Below, piece by piece: positions 1 to 9,268 of a DNA stretch of 64,000 nucleotides. The translations under genes were made by a program, and so were the position numbers. The notes below the pieces were generated by a model. The model had not been told where the DNA came from. It saw only the letters and a list, made by a program, of their open reading frames with translations, and made no database searches. The first letter of the stretch is position 1; the number at the start of each line of letters is the position of its first letter. Source of the DNA: Heyndrickxia sp050281185 (lineage in GTDB: Bacteria > Bacillota > Bacilli > Bacillales > Bacillaceae_C); NCBI RefSeq assembly GCF_050281185.1, contig NZ_JBNNWS010000005.1, forward strand, positions 231,116 to 295,115. The letters run 5' to 3'.

Positions 1-242
1 GCTGCATCAGCCAAAGATTCAGTATGTTTAATTTTCACTTCATCATGATCTATGAGGTTCGAGAAATGAATTTTCATTATATGCTGAATCTTGTCTCTAG
101 CACCAAATAAAATAAAACTAGCAAGATTTCTCTCTATCGAAAGTGAAACCGCTTCCAATACCTCGAAATCCTCTGCAGATGCTATTGCGATTCTTACTTT
201 GTTTTGTTGGGTTGCTTTTTGAAGTATCCTGTCTAAGTCCAT
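1..242 (-). CDS. ptb: Phosphate butyryltransferase, N-terminal part
   Basis: Only the first 80 codons lie in the window; the 3' end runs off the left edge. The protein starts MDLDRILQKATQQ and continues with the VRIAIASAEDFEVLEAV pattern typical of phosphate acyl/butyryltransferases. These move a butyryl or branched acyl group between CoA and phosphate in branched-chain amino acid breakdown. ATG at 242 has a GAGG motif eight bases upstream. A sigma-54 type promoter at 291-306 and the activator gene bkdR just upstream match the first gene of the bkd operon. The assignment rests on the N-terminus and the context, so a sister phosphotransacetylase is not fully excluded. Confidence 0.75.
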   Translation of the reverse strand, partial: MDLDRILQKATQQNKVRIAIASAEDFEVLEAVSLSIERNLASFILFGARDKIQHIMKIHFSNLIDHDEVKIKHTESLADA

Positions 243-290
243 GTCTGTTGCCTCAACCCCTTTTTAATGTTTGCCTCCACATATATAACA

Positions 291-306
291 TGCAACTTTC
301 GTACCA
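291..306 (-). promoter_or_regulatory. Sigma-54 (SigL) -24/-12 promoter of ptb/bkd operon
   Basis: On the minus strand the sequence TGGTACGAAAGTTGCA fits the sigma-54 consensus TGGYRY-N5-TTGCW exactly. It lies about 50 bases ahead of the ptb start. The next gene upstream codes for a sigma-54 activator, which agrees with SigL/BkdR control of branched-chain keto acid use. TGCA-rich motifs at about 359-395 may be activator sites, but this is a guess. Confidence 0.85.
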
Positions 307-385
307 ACATGATTATACCACTTAAATTAAGTTTTATTAACTTAAAGCTTTCTTTTTGCATGCAATATTTTTCACAACGTGCAAA

Positions 386-2455
386 TTACTGCATGTTGTT
401 ATTTGCAAGATTATATTTTTCAATTTTATAATAGAGATTCCTGATAGAGACCCCTAGTTGTTTAGCAGTAGCTGTTTTATTTCCTTTATTTTGTTCTAAA
501 GTTTGTTTAATAACATTTCTCTCATAACGCTCTACTAATGTTGTCAGATCCTGGTCTGGAGCTATTTTAATTGAATGTGGAGAAGCATTTAGAAAATGTT
601 TGTTATCGGTTAAAACTGCTATATGCTGAAGATCAATTTGCTTTTCATTATATCCCATATATATAATAGCTCGCCCTAATATATTTTCCAGCTCACGCAC
701 ATTTCCTGGCCAATTATATTCCATAAGCTCTGACATTGCTTTTTGCGTAATCCCTTCAACATTTCGACCATAATCTTGATTTAGTTTAAGAATAAGTTTT
801 TCGCATAATAACGGAATCTCTTCTTTTCTTCTCCTTAATGGAGGGATTTGAATGGGCATCCGATTTAACCGATAGTATAAATCCTCTCGAAAAGTTCGAT
901 CTGCAATAGCTTTTTCTAAATTCACATGAGTTGCCGCAATAATTCTAACGTTGATCGGGATTGGTTTTGTCCCGCCGACACGGACAATTTCATTTTCTTG
1001 TAATACCCGTAATAGCTTTGCTTGTGTGTTTGCACTTAACTCACCAATTTCATCAAGAAAAATACTACCGTTATTTGCTTCTTCAAAAAACCCTCTTTTC
1101 CCACCTCTTTTAGCACCTGAAAAAGCTCCTTCTTCATAACCAAATAATTCACTTTCTAATAGTGATTCTGAAATAGCTGCACAATTAACACGAATAAATT
1201 TATTATACTTTCTGTCACTGGCATTATGTATTGCATGAGCAAAGAGCTCCTTACCTGTACCGGATTCTCCACGAAGCAATACCGTAGCAGGTGTTTTCGC
1301 TCCTAGTTTTGCCTGTTCTACTGCAATATTCATTTCTTCTGAATTGGATATGATATCTTCAAAGGTGTACTTCGCTTCTAAATTTCTTATGATTTGTCTA
1401 GCACGATCCAATTCCTTTGTTAAGGACTGAATTTCAGATACATCGTGGATAACACCAACACTACCCTTTAATATTCCATCTACAATAATAGGGGCTACAT
1501 TTACGATAACTTCCTTTTTCCCTGGACCCACTCGCATCTTTGTACCCCGAATAGCTCTCCTTGTTTGAAGTACCTTTAAATGAATGCTTTCACCTTCAGA
1601 TATATCTGCTGTCGCAGGTTTTCCGATCACCTGCTCTCTCGATAACCCAGTAATTCGAGTATATGCGGGGTTGATTAAAATTCCTTTCCCGTTTTCATCT
1701 ACTACAGAAATTGCGTCATCACTCGATTGAATAATCGCTTCAAGCATCGTTTGAATGTCTTTTAAATTGGTTATTTCTTCTGCTAAGTTTACCACTTCAG
1801 TAATATCTTTAAAGACAGCTATTGCGCCAATAATTTTATTTTTCTCATCTATCATTGGTATTCGGGTAGTAATTATTTTTGTTCCATTATCAAGGATAGT
1901 TTCTTGATTTATTTCGGTTTTTCTAGTTGCAATAATTCTAGGGAGCTGACTCTTCGGAATAACTTCTAAAACATGCTTCCCTATAGCTTTAGAAGCAGGT
2001 ACCTCGGTCATTCTTGCGGCACTTTTATTAAAGAAAATAATTTTCCCTTCAGTATCGATAACCACCATTGCTTCATCAGTAGAGTTAAGAATTAAATGAT
2101 GCTGATAGGTTTCATTTTTTAATTGTGTAATAAGCTCCTCTTTTTCATCCATTAAGGTTGCTAACAAATATGCAACACTTCCTGGAATTAGCACCATATG
2201 CTTGCTGCGTAATTCAAGGATTTCCTGATATACCGTCTGATCACCAGTCACCTCAATGATGATATCAATGGAATCATTTAAAAAGTTTCTCCAATTATCT
2301 CCAGTAGGGATCTTATTTTTTTCAGCTAATTGAATCCCTTCAGCACTGTTATTCGGATCGATAACTGCGTTAATTTTGAAAAATGTACTATCCTTAAGCA
2401 TTTTTAAAATTGCCGCCCCGCGTTTACCACCACCAACTAATAAAACATTTTGCAA
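386..2455 (-). CDS. bkdR: BkdR-type sigma-54-dependent transcriptional activator
   Basis: A 689-residue enhancer-binding protein. It has an N-terminal Rossmann-like region (VLLVGGGKRGAAIL), two PAS domains at about 120-235 and 240-355, and an AAA+ domain at about 365-600. The AAA+ domain carries Walker A GESGTGKE near residue 396 and the sigma-54 contact loop as GAFSGA near 442 (T to S, an accepted variant). A Fis-type HTH closes the protein. The start is TTG at 2455 with GGGAGG seven bases upstream. In B. subtilis BkdR (YqiR) activates the ptb-bcd-buk-lpdV-bkd operon with SigL; the sigma-54 promoter directly downstream supports the same role here. Confidence 0.9.
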   Translation of the reverse strand: MQNVLLVGGGKRGAAILKMLKDSTFFKINAVIDPNNSAEGIQLAEKNKIPTGDNWRNFLNDSIDIIIEVTGDQTVYQEILELRSKHMVLIPGSVAYLLATLMDEKEELITQLKNETYQHHLILNSTDEAMVVIDTEGKIIFFNKSAARMTEVPASKAIGKHVLEVIPKSQLPRIIATRKTEINQETILDNGTKIITTRIPMIDEKNKIIGAIAVFKDITEVVNLAEEITNLKDIQTMLEAIIQSSDDAISVVDENGKGILINPAYTRITGLSREQVIGKPATADISEGESIHLKVLQTRRAIRGTKMRVGPGKKEVIVNVAPIIVDGILKGSVGVIHDVSEIQSLTKELDRARQIIRNLEAKYTFEDIISNSEEMNIAVEQAKLGAKTPATVLLRGESGTGKELFAHAIHNASDRKYNKFIRVNCAAISESLLESELFGYEEGAFSGAKRGGKRGFFEEANNGSIFLDEIGELSANTQAKLLRVLQENEIVRVGGTKPIPINVRIIAATHVNLEKAIADRTFREDLYYRLNRMPIQIPPLRRRKEEIPLLCEKLILKLNQDYGRNVEGITQKAMSELMEYNWPGNVRELENILGRAIIYMGYNEKQIDLQHIAVLTDNKHFLNASPHSIKIAPDQDLTTLVERYERNVIKQTLEQNKGNKTATAKQLGVSIRNLYYKIEKYNLANNNMQ

Positions 2456-2678
2456 GATTGTTCCTCCCTAACAATGCAATCTTTTTCATACTTTATTTTA
2501 AGAGTTGTATTAATGAATTTCAAGTTTTAATAAGAATCCAAGAATTCAATAGCAAAATAATTTCAATGTTATATCATTTTTTGTTAGAATTGACTTGGTA
2601 ATTATGCTTATTTATAAATAATAGCGTGTTCAAAAAGGAGGACAACTTTTTGAACAACCTCTATAAGGAGACATTTTC

Positions 2679-2924
2679 ATGATACGATTAATTGCACTAA
2701 TCATTTTAGTCATTCCTGGTTGTTTTGCAGCGCTTGGAATTAAATTAATGAGAGACATGACTTTCGGGATTCTTCAATCACCTTTCCCATATCTTTGGCT
2801 TCAATTTCTTATTGGATTTATTTTCTTTATCGGCGGCTTAGGATTTATTGCAGGTTTTATATTTTACCGTGACCGGAAAAGAAATAAAGTTCAAAAACGT
2901 TTTAGAAAAAAGAGTAATATATAA
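2679..2924 (+). CDS. yqzF: YqzF-like small membrane protein (DUF2627)
   Basis: 81 residues with two hydrophobic helices (about 2-20 and 38-64) and a very basic C-terminal tail (RDRKRNKVQKRFRKK). This is the pattern of the DUF2627 family, whose function is unknown. The start ATG has AAGGAG nine bases upstream. It is divergent from bkdR. The basic tail is probably on the cytoplasmic side. Confidence 0.75.
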   Translation: MIRLIALIILVIPGCFAALGIKLMRDMTFGILQSPFPYLWLQFLIGFIFFIGGLGFIAGFIFYRDRKRNKVQKRFRKKSNI

Positions 2925-2926
2925 TA

Positions 2927-3077
2927 AAAAAAGCGCAAGTGCCGCAGCTCTAGCGTACGGATTTTGTAGTCTTCGACTGAGATAAAGGAAACACGGCCAG
3001 GTAGTAAGGAGCCGATGCCCGCTTATCGTAGGGAGAAGACGTAGAAATCCGCTAGCCGATAGGCGCTGGAGCTAGAT
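2927..3077 (+). repeat. REP-like intergenic element, copy A
   Basis: About 150 bp starting AAAGCGCAAGTGCC and ending GGCGCTGGAGCTAGA. It shares long blocks (GTCTTCGACTGAGATAAAGG, CTTATCGTAGGGAGAAGAC, CGCTAGCCGATAGGCGCTGG) with copies at 55262-55500 (reverse) and 59961-60157. The ends are partly complementary, so a transcript would fold. No coding potential is seen. Confidence 0.85.
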
Positions 3078-3135
3078 ACAGCAGACACTTTTCATGGCTA
3101 ATATCCTTAGTAAATTTTATACTTTCTTACTTTGT

Positions 3136-3168
3136 AAAAAAATCTGCATAAAATCTGCAGATTTTTTT
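3136..3168 (-). terminator. Terminator of the glycerophosphodiesterase gene, probably bidirectional
   Basis: Stem AAATCTGCA/TGCAGATTT with A and T tracts on both sides, placed between two converging genes. Confidence 0.75.
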
Positions 3169-3177
3169 ATTGAAGTT

Positions 3178-3921
3178 TTACATTTTACTTATTTTTCGTC
3201 TAATTTTAATCGCTTTTTCAGGATAATCAGTAATGATTGCTGAACATTTGACCCGAATTAATCTTTCAATTTCATTATCTTTGTTCACCGTATATGGCCG
3301 AATAGCGATCCCATTTTCAATAGCCCCATTAATAATCATATCTGAAGCAGATTTAATATTAGGATGAATTCCTTTCGCTCGGATCGCACGTGCGTAAACC
3401 CATGGCATATACAAACTATCTGAGTAAAGTGCCGCAGTCTCTATTTCTGGGGCTAACTGGTAGCAGTGAATGAGTGAATAATGATTAAATGACGAAATGA
3501 TGATACGCTCTTCATATTGATAATCTCTAATCAGTTGGATTACTTTTTCCTCTAAGAAAGGATATTCTATCTTACCATTTTTCAATTCAATATTACAAAG
3601 AAGGTCATTCCCTCGCATCCAATCAAAAATTTCCTTTAAAACTGGAATTCTTGGAACTCTTATGAATGACTGAAATGTTTTAAATTTATAACTTGCATTC
3701 AGTTCCTTAATTTCTTTAAGTAGCAATTGATTAACAAACCCTTTTCCATTTGTTGTCCGATCTACTGTTTCATCATGAATTACAACAATTTCTCCGTCTT
3801 TTGATAAATGAACATCTAGCTCAATTCCATCTGATCCACTTTTTTCAGCAGCTAAAAAAGCTTCCATTGTATTTTCAGGGTGTGTCCCGGCTGAACCACG
3901 ATGCGCAAAAATAAGGGTCAT
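3178..3921 (-). CDS. yqiK: Glycerophosphodiester phosphodiesterase
   Basis: 247-residue GDPD family enzyme that cleaves glycerophosphodiesters to glycerol-3-phosphate and an alcohol. The N-terminus shows the active-site pattern AHRGSAGTHPENT, with catalytic His followed by ELDVHLSKDGEIVVIHDE, which carries the metal ligands E, D and the second His. No signal peptide is seen, so it is cytosolic. AGAAGGACG precedes the ATG. The location matches B. subtilis yqiK. Confidence 0.88.
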   Translation of the reverse strand: MTLIFAHRGSAGTHPENTMEAFLAAEKSGSDGIELDVHLSKDGEIVVIHDETVDRTTNGKGFVNQLLLKEIKELNASYKFKTFQSFIRVPRIPVLKEIFDWMRGNDLLCNIELKNGKIEYPFLEEKVIQLIRDYQYEERIIISSFNHYSLIHCYQLAPEIETAALYSDSLYMPWVYARAIRAKGIHPNIKSASDMIINGAIENGIAIRPYTVNKDNEIERLIRVKCSAIITDYPEKAIKIRRKISKM

Positions 3922-4120
3922 GTTGTCACGTCCTTCTAATAATGTATATATTTAGTTTAATATATATATAAAAACAATAACACTAAATAGTGGAACAAAG
4001 GTTGTAAATTTTTAGTAAAAAAATGATTAATACTTAACTTACTTTGATAAAACCTCCTGGCATATCTCCACATTGAATCTATATACATAATATAAACAGA
4101 TACAATATAAGGAGTGCGTC

Positions 4121-4453
4121 ATGAAGAAAGTTGTATTAAAATTTGTCGTATTAATCATTTTAACTATTCTATTTTTTGTCCTTTTACAATATCAACCAAC
4201 GAATAGCTTTATTAAAGTAGAAATTGTTGAAAAATATTATTCTCCCCATTCAAACGGAAAAGCCAAAGGAGTTAAAACAAGGAAAAGTGTTCCGGTAGAA
4301 ACAATTCCAAATGGTCAGGCAGCATGTTTGATGGAGTTTAGCAACGGTCAAATTTTAGAAATGGATTGTGATACCTATTTAAGGTATACAATTGGGGAAA
4401 GAGTAAAAATAAAGTTTATAGATCATCGATTAATAGATATAAGAAGAAAATAA
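4121..4453 (+). CDS. Unknown membrane-anchored protein, 110 aa
   Basis: No family recognised. Residues 5-23 form one hydrophobic helix (an uncleaved anchor or signal), followed by a soluble domain of about 85 residues. That domain has two Cys (AACLMEF and MDCDTY) and a basic end (RLIDIRRK). The order of short beta-like stretches suggests an OB-like or DUF3221-like fold outside the membrane, but this is only a guess. RBS AAGGAG precedes the ATG. It is a single gene between divergent yqiK and convergent spo0A. Confidence 0.6.
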   Translation: MKKVVLKFVVLIILTILFFVLLQYQPTNSFIKVEIVEKYYSPHSNGKAKGVKTRKSVPVETIPNGQAACLMEFSNGQILEMDCDTYLRYTIGERVKIKFIDHRLIDIRRK

Positions 4454-4492
4454 GGAAGCGTATACGCCTTATTTTATTTATCGTTTTGATGT

Positions 4493-4520
4493 AAAAAAGA
4501 GGGCATAAAATACGCCCTCT
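4493..4520 (-). terminator. spo0A terminator
   Basis: On the minus strand, stem GAGGGC/GCCCTC followed by six T, about 45 bases after the spo0A stop. Confidence 0.85.
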
Positions 4521-4564
4521 TAATTGCGATAACATGAGATGGAGTTACAGTTATTAAGTAATTA

Positions 4565-5350
4565 TTATGATGCTTTATGTTCTAAACGCAATTTATCTGC
4601 CACCATGGCAATAAATTCACTATTTGTAGGTTTAGCCTTGGACATGCTGACGGTATAACCAAATAATGAGGAGATGGAATCAATATTACCACGACTCCAA
4701 GCTACTTCAATTGCATGACGAATAGCTCTTTCGACGCGGCTTGCAGTGGTATTATATTTCTTAGCAATATCAGGATATAACACCTTAGTGATTGATCCTA
4801 ATAGCTCGATATCGTTATACACCATCGAAATAGCCTCTCTTAAATATAAGTATCCTTTGATATGTGCAGGTACACCTATTTCATGGATAATACTCGTAAT
4901 GCTTGCATCTAAATTTTTAGGTTTTTGTTCAATACTGGTTCTTACGGTTGAAGGGCTTGATTTTTTCAAAATTGGACTTTGCTTCCCACTAACCTGACGA
5001 ATTTGGTTTGCTAGGTTATTCATATCAAATGGTTTTAAAATAAAGTATGAAGCCCCTAGTTCTACAGCTTTTTTTGTTACATCCTCTTGTCCAAATGCAG
5101 TAAGCATGATGACATTTGGCATCTCACTTTTTTCACGAAGCTTTTCCAGTACACCTAAACCGTCTAAATGCGGCATAATAATATCTAATATTAGAACATG
5201 AGGTTTAGCTTCCCGCAATAAATCTAGACATTCTTGTCCATTATAAGCAACTCCGCTTATCTCCATATCATCTTGAGAAGAAATAAACTCCTCCAATAAA
5301 CCTACAAGCTCACGATTATCATCAACAATAAAAACTTTAATTTTGTTCAC
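4565..5350 (-). CDS. spo0A: Sporulation master response regulator Spo0A
   Basis: 261 residues counted from GTG at 5350. That codon has GAGGAGG upstream and matches the VNKIKVFIVDDN start of the family; a longer frame begins at TTG inside the RBS and was not used. The receiver domain has the acidic pocket DD and phospho-acceptor Asp56 in LDIIMPHLDG, with conserved Lys in FILKPFD. The C-terminal DNA-binding domain ends in the near-invariant TNSEFIAMVADKLRLEHKAS. Phosphorylated by the phosphorelay, it binds 0A boxes and starts sporulation. A SigH-type promoter with an overlapping 0A box lies upstream. Confidence 0.97.
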   Translation of the reverse strand: MNKIKVFIVDDNRELVGLLEEFISSQDDMEISGVAYNGQECLDLLREAKPHVLILDIIMPHLDGLGVLEKLREKSEMPNVIMLTAFGQEDVTKKAVELGASYFILKPFDMNNLANQIRQVSGKQSPILKKSSPSTVRTSIEQKPKNLDASITSIIHEIGVPAHIKGYLYLREAISMVYNDIELLGSITKVLYPDIAKKYNTTASRVERAIRHAIEVAWSRGNIDSISSLFGYTVSMSKAKPTNSEFIAMVADKLRLEHKAS

Positions 5351-5414
5351 TCCATGTTTCCTCCTCAATCAATCAACGCAAAATTTTTTATCTTTTCATA
5401 TTTCTATATAAAAC

Positions 5415-5441
5415 ATTTTCGACAATGCCAATTAAATTCCT
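5415..5441 (-). promoter_or_regulatory. SigH promoter of spo0A with overlapping 0A box
   Basis: Minus strand: -35 AGGAATT, 14-base spacer, -10 GAAAAT, as in the sporulation promoter (Ps) of B. subtilis spo0A. TGTCGAAA overlaps the -10 and fits the 0A box TGNCGAA, so Spo0A can act on its own gene. Further TCGA-type boxes lie at about 5507 and 5538. Confidence 0.75.
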
Positions 5442-5591
5442 TCTAAAATTTGAAAATTTCTTAAAAAAACGATGATTTCTTTTATTTTCTCTTAAATTCT
5501 CTTGTTTTCGACCTTTTTCGTGTATCAGTATAATATTTGTCGAAAAAACTTATTTTTATCATAACATATTTAGTTAATACGTACTATTTAC

Positions 5592-5638
5592 AAAAGAAAA
5601 AGCAAGCTGTAGAGGATTGCTCTATCAGCTTGCTTTTT
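5592..5638 (-). terminator. spoIVB terminator overlapping the end of the gene
   Basis: Minus strand: stem AAGCAAGCTG/CAGCTTGCTT followed by a T-rich run. The left arm includes the last codons of spoIVB (stop at 5625-5627). Confidence 0.85.
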
Positions 5639-6914
5639 CTTTTTGTTTTTTATAAATATTGATTCCAGCTTCACGAAGCATCCATTCAATGTGAACTCCA
5701 TAACCAGATGTAGGATCGTTAACAAACACATGGGTAACTGCACCAATAATCTTGCCGTTTTGAATGATAGGACTCCCACTCATCCCTTGAACAATACCCC
5801 CTGTTTTTTTAAGCAACTTAGGATCGGTAATTTTAATAATCATTCCTTTTGTTGCTGGAAACTTTTGTGGAATTGTGTTAACAATCTCTATATCATATTC
5901 CTCGACTTTATTCCCTTCAACAACTGTTAATATTTTGGCAGGGCCTTCCTTCACTTGATAAGATAATGCTACAGGCATTGGTTGATCGTATTTACCATTT
6001 GAAACATTCTTTTCTAACTTCCCAAATATTCCAAATGGGCTATTTCTTTTTATATCACCAATTACTTCATGATCTGATGAAAAACGAGCAAGCTTTTCCC
6101 CTGGTTTTCCATCACTGCCTTTTTCTATTGAAGTAACAGTGGATTTTAAAATTTGCCCTTTTTCAACTAATATCGCCTTTTTTGTATCCATGTCAGATAT
6201 TACATGTCCTAGTGCACCGTATTTTTTTGTCTTTGGATCAATAAATGTCATTGTTCCAATTCCTGCTGCAGAGTCTCTTATATATAATCCGAGCTTATAG
6301 GATTGTTCTGATTGATCCTTTTCTGGATTAAGATTTGTTCTAATGATTTCCTGTTCTCGTTGGATAGTAATATTTAATTGCCTTCCATCTTCACCTGCTT
6401 TTTCAACTATAGGAGCTACATCTGACATATTTTCTATTTTTTCCCCATTGATTGAGGTGATGATGTCTCCTACTTTGATTCCTGCTTTTTCACCAGGAGA
6501 AATCTTTCCAGTTTTTGTTTCTACAAGATGGTGCCCAACTACTAAAACACCTAAAGTGTTTAATTTTACACCTATCGATTGGCCTCCTGGGATGATCTTG
6601 AAATCTTTTATTACATTTACATCAACTTTTTTTATTGGAATCCCGGCATATTCTAAAAAAACTTCACCTTCCCCCGCCGAATTTCCTTTAATATTTATCG
6701 ATTGTTTTTGTGCACTTACATCTACACTTTCACCATTTGCAAATACTTTAGCTGATACTCTAACTGCTTTTGTAATATTAATACCATCACCTTCAAATAA
6801 GGTGATATGAGTCGGTATGTGAAGATAATCTTGAAACGGTTTTGAAAATCCTAATAAACATAGTGAAACAAGGAGAAATCCGCCTAACATTTTTCTTAGA
6901 AATTCTATTTTCAA
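5625..6914 (-). CDS. spoIVB: SpoIVB signalling serine peptidase
   Basis: 429 residues, family S55. An N-terminal membrane anchor (about 8-25) is followed by a PDZ domain (about 125-200; GEKAGIKVGDIITSINGEKI). The peptidase domain has catalytic His in GALGHVISDMD near residue 236 and Ser in the GMSGSPI motif near 380. In B. subtilis it is made in the forespore under SigG, secreted to the intermembrane space, and cleaves SpoIVFA to start pro-SigK processing. It lies between spo0A and recN as expected. RBS GAGGAG lies far (about 17 bases) from the ATG. Confidence 0.95.
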   Translation of the reverse strand: MKIEFLRKMLGGFLLVSLCLLGFSKPFQDYLHIPTHITLFEGDGINITKAVRVSAKVFANGESVDVSAQKQSINIKGNSAGEGEVFLEYAGIPIKKVDVNVIKDFKIIPGGQSIGVKLNTLGVLVVGHHLVETKTGKISPGEKAGIKVGDIITSINGEKIENMSDVAPIVEKAGEDGRQLNITIQREQEIIRTNLNPEKDQSEQSYKLGLYIRDSAAGIGTMTFIDPKTKKYGALGHVISDMDTKKAILVEKGQILKSTVTSIEKGSDGKPGEKLARFSSDHEVIGDIKRNSPFGIFGKLEKNVSNGKYDQPMPVALSYQVKEGPAKILTVVEGNKVEEYDIEIVNTIPQKFPATKGMIIKITDPKLLKKTGGIVQGMSGSPIIQNGKIIGAVTHVFVNDPTSGYGVHIEWMLREAGINIYKKQKEKAS

Positions 6915-7034
6915 AATTTTTCACTCTCCTCGCTTCTAGTCCACACTTTTTGTTATATAGATGAGCCCTTTTCTTTTTTTAGGGCTACAATTTTAATTTA
7001 GCCTTGATACGGGTGAAATATAACAATAGAATAA

Positions 7035-7061
7035 GAAAAAAGCTACCCATTGCTGGATAGC
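7035..7061 (-). terminator. recN terminator
   Basis: Minus strand stem GCTATCC/GGGTAGC, loop AGCAAT, followed by TTTTTTC, just after the recN stop. Confidence 0.85.
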
Positions 7062-7064
7062 ATT

Positions 7065-8777
7065 TCAAATTTCTTTTTTAGTATATGCTAGTTGCAATAA
7101 CTCTTCAGCATGTTCCTTTGTTTTATCAGTGATTTCAACTCCTGATATCATTCGACCTACTTCAGTTACTTTTTCTTCGTATTCAAGGGTTTTTACTGTC
7201 GTTCTTGTACGTCCTTCTATCGTTTCCTTCATAATAAATAAATGAGTATCAGCCATTGCCGCCACTTGAGGGAGGTGTGATATACAAAGTACTTGAGAAT
7301 TTTCTGCAACCAGGTAAATCTTCTCTCCGATAGCTTGTGCGACCCTACCGCTTACTCCTGTATCTACCTCATCAAAAATAATTGAGGTTATCCCTTGATG
7401 CTTTGAGAATATTGTTTTTAATGCTAACATCATTCTTGATAATTCTCCACCCGAAGCAACTTTATTTAATGGTTTTAATGGCTCTCCCGGATTCGTCGAA
7501 ATATAATATTCCATTACATCTAAACCATCTTTACGGAATGGTTGAATCGTGTCATTTTTATACATTTCAGATGATTTTATAAATTTTGCTTCAAATACAG
7601 TTTTATCCATATAAAGCTGTTTTAATTCATTATGAATGGCTTTTGTTAATTTATCTGCCCATTTTTTCCGCAAGTCACTAAGTTGCTTTGCTTCAAGATA
7701 CAAATCCTTTTGAAGCTGTTGTACTTTCGATTGTAATTGCTCAATGTGACTTTCCCTATTAATAATAGTTTCAATTTCCTCTTCAATTTTCGAGCTATAC
7801 TCTAGTATTCCCTCTATAGTACCGCCATATTTTCTTTTCAATTGATTAATTTCGTTTAGTCGACTTTCAATTTCATTTAAACGTTCAGGATTAAACTCCA
7901 AACTGTCATATTCATTGCGAATGGTGCGACATGCGTCTTCAAGTATGTAAAAACAATTTGAAACAGATTCTAATAATGGTTCAAAATCTTTTTCAAGTTC
8001 TGCAGCTGTTTCAAGCTGACTCATGACTAAACCAATCCAATCAAGACCTTTTTGTTCGCCTTGTAATGCTCCATAACTCGTTTTTAATGATTCAAAGAGC
8101 TTTTCAAAATTCATAAGTTTTCTTTTTTCTTCCATTAATTGTTCATCTTCATTTAATTGGAGGTTTGCATTTTGAATTTCTTGAAGTTGAAATTGGATTA
8201 GATCTAATCGATGTGCCATTTGCTGTTCATTTTCACTTAAGCCTTTTAAACGAGAAATTGTTTGTTCATATTTTTTAAAGAGAATTCCATAACTTTTTAA
8301 AGCTTGATCAATTTCTATACTTCCGTACTGATCGAGGAGTCTTAAGTGGAATGCCTCATTCATTAATTCCTGATGTTCATGCTGTCCATGAATATCAATT
8401 AAAGTACTGCCAATTTCTCGCAAAATAGCGATGGTGACCAGTTTTCCATTAATTCGACAAACGCTTTTTCCTGATATTGAAATATCACGTTGGAGAATTA
8501 TCATTCCCTCTTCAATATCAATTCCAAATCCTTGTGCCCGTTCGAAACAAGGGTGTGAATGATCATCTAATATGAATAGCCCTTCAATTTCAGCCTTTTT
8601 TTCCCCATGACGAACAAATTCTGATGAACCTCTTCCACCCACTAATAAATTTATCGCATCTATAATGATGGATTTTCCTGCTCCTGTTTCTCCTGTTAGG
8701 ACAGTTAAACCTTTTTCGATGGATAAAAAAAGTTCATCGATGATGGCAAAATTTTTAATGGATAATTCCTGTAACAT
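7065..8777 (-). CDS. recN: DNA repair protein RecN
   Basis: 570-residue SMC-like ATPase acting in double-strand break repair. Walker A GETGAGKS lies near residue 31. Long coiled coils occupy about 150-360. The signature SGGELSRMML and Walker B IIFDEVDTGVSG are in the C-terminal third. Length fits the family. It sits downstream of argR, the normal Bacillus order, and may be co-transcribed with it (42-base gap). Confidence 0.96.
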   Translation of the reverse strand: MLQELSIKNFAIIDELFLSIEKGLTVLTGETGAGKSIIIDAINLLVGGRGSSEFVRHGEKKAEIEGLFILDDHSHPCFERAQGFGIDIEEGMIILQRDISISGKSVCRINGKLVTIAILREIGSTLIDIHGQHEHQELMNEAFHLRLLDQYGSIEIDQALKSYGILFKKYEQTISRLKGLSENEQQMAHRLDLIQFQLQEIQNANLQLNEDEQLMEEKRKLMNFEKLFESLKTSYGALQGEQKGLDWIGLVMSQLETAAELEKDFEPLLESVSNCFYILEDACRTIRNEYDSLEFNPERLNEIESRLNEINQLKRKYGGTIEGILEYSSKIEEEIETIINRESHIEQLQSKVQQLQKDLYLEAKQLSDLRKKWADKLTKAIHNELKQLYMDKTVFEAKFIKSSEMYKNDTIQPFRKDGLDVMEYYISTNPGEPLKPLNKVASGGELSRMMLALKTIFSKHQGITSIIFDEVDTGVSGRVAQAIGEKIYLVAENSQVLCISHLPQVAAMADTHLFIMKETIEGRTRTTVKTLEYEEKVTEVGRMISGVEITDKTKEHAEELLQLAYTKKEI

Positions 8778-8818
8778 TAAAACTTCACCTCATTTTTTCA
8801 ATAACGTTTTTTCTTTTC

Positions 8819-9268
8819 TTAAAGCATATCTAAAAATCTTTGTGAAAGCATTTGTGATTTTTCTTGATCTTTGCATATTATCAAGCACGTATCATCACCG
8901 CACAGCGTTCCAATAATTTCTTCCCAATCAAGGATATCTATTAGTGCACCTAGAGCATGAGCATTTCCTGGAAGAGTTTTTAGAACGATTAAATGACCTG
9001 CATAATCAATACTAATGAAAGCATCAGTTAACGTTCTTTTTAACTTTTGCATTGGGTTAAAACGCTGATCTGCGGGAAGGCTATATTTATATCTGCCATC
9101 CATTAGAGGAACTTTTACTAAATGTAATTCCTTTATATCGCGAGATATCGTTGCTTGAGTTACATTAAAACCAGCCTTTTTTAATTGATCAACTAATTCA
9201 TCCTGAGTTTCTATGTCATTATTAGCGATAATTTCTCGAATTTTAATTAGTCTTTGTCCCTTATTCAT
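8819..9268 (-). CDS. argR: Arginine repressor ArgR/AhrC
   Basis: 149 residues counted from the second ATG (MNKGQRLIKIREII). This start is preferred because AAAGGTGG sits right next to the first ATG but seven bases from the second. The N-terminal winged helix has the conserved TQATISRDIKELHLVK. The C-terminal hexamer and arginine-binding domain has GTLCGDDTCLIIC. It represses arginine synthesis and activates catabolism when arginine is bound. Confidence 0.95.
   Translation of the reverse strand: MNKGQRLIKIREIIANNDIETQDELVDQLKKAGFNVTQATISRDIKELHLVKVPLMDGRYKYSLPADQRFNPMQKLKRTLTDAFISIDYAGHLIVLKTLPGNAHALGALIDILDWEEIIGTLCGDDTCLIICKDQEKSQMLSQRFLDML

Noticed and set aside
2927..3077. CRISPR array or tRNA-like structure in the repeat regions
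   Set aside because: Copies are kilobases apart without regular spacers, and no cloverleaf with a T-loop GTTCRA pattern could be drawn.
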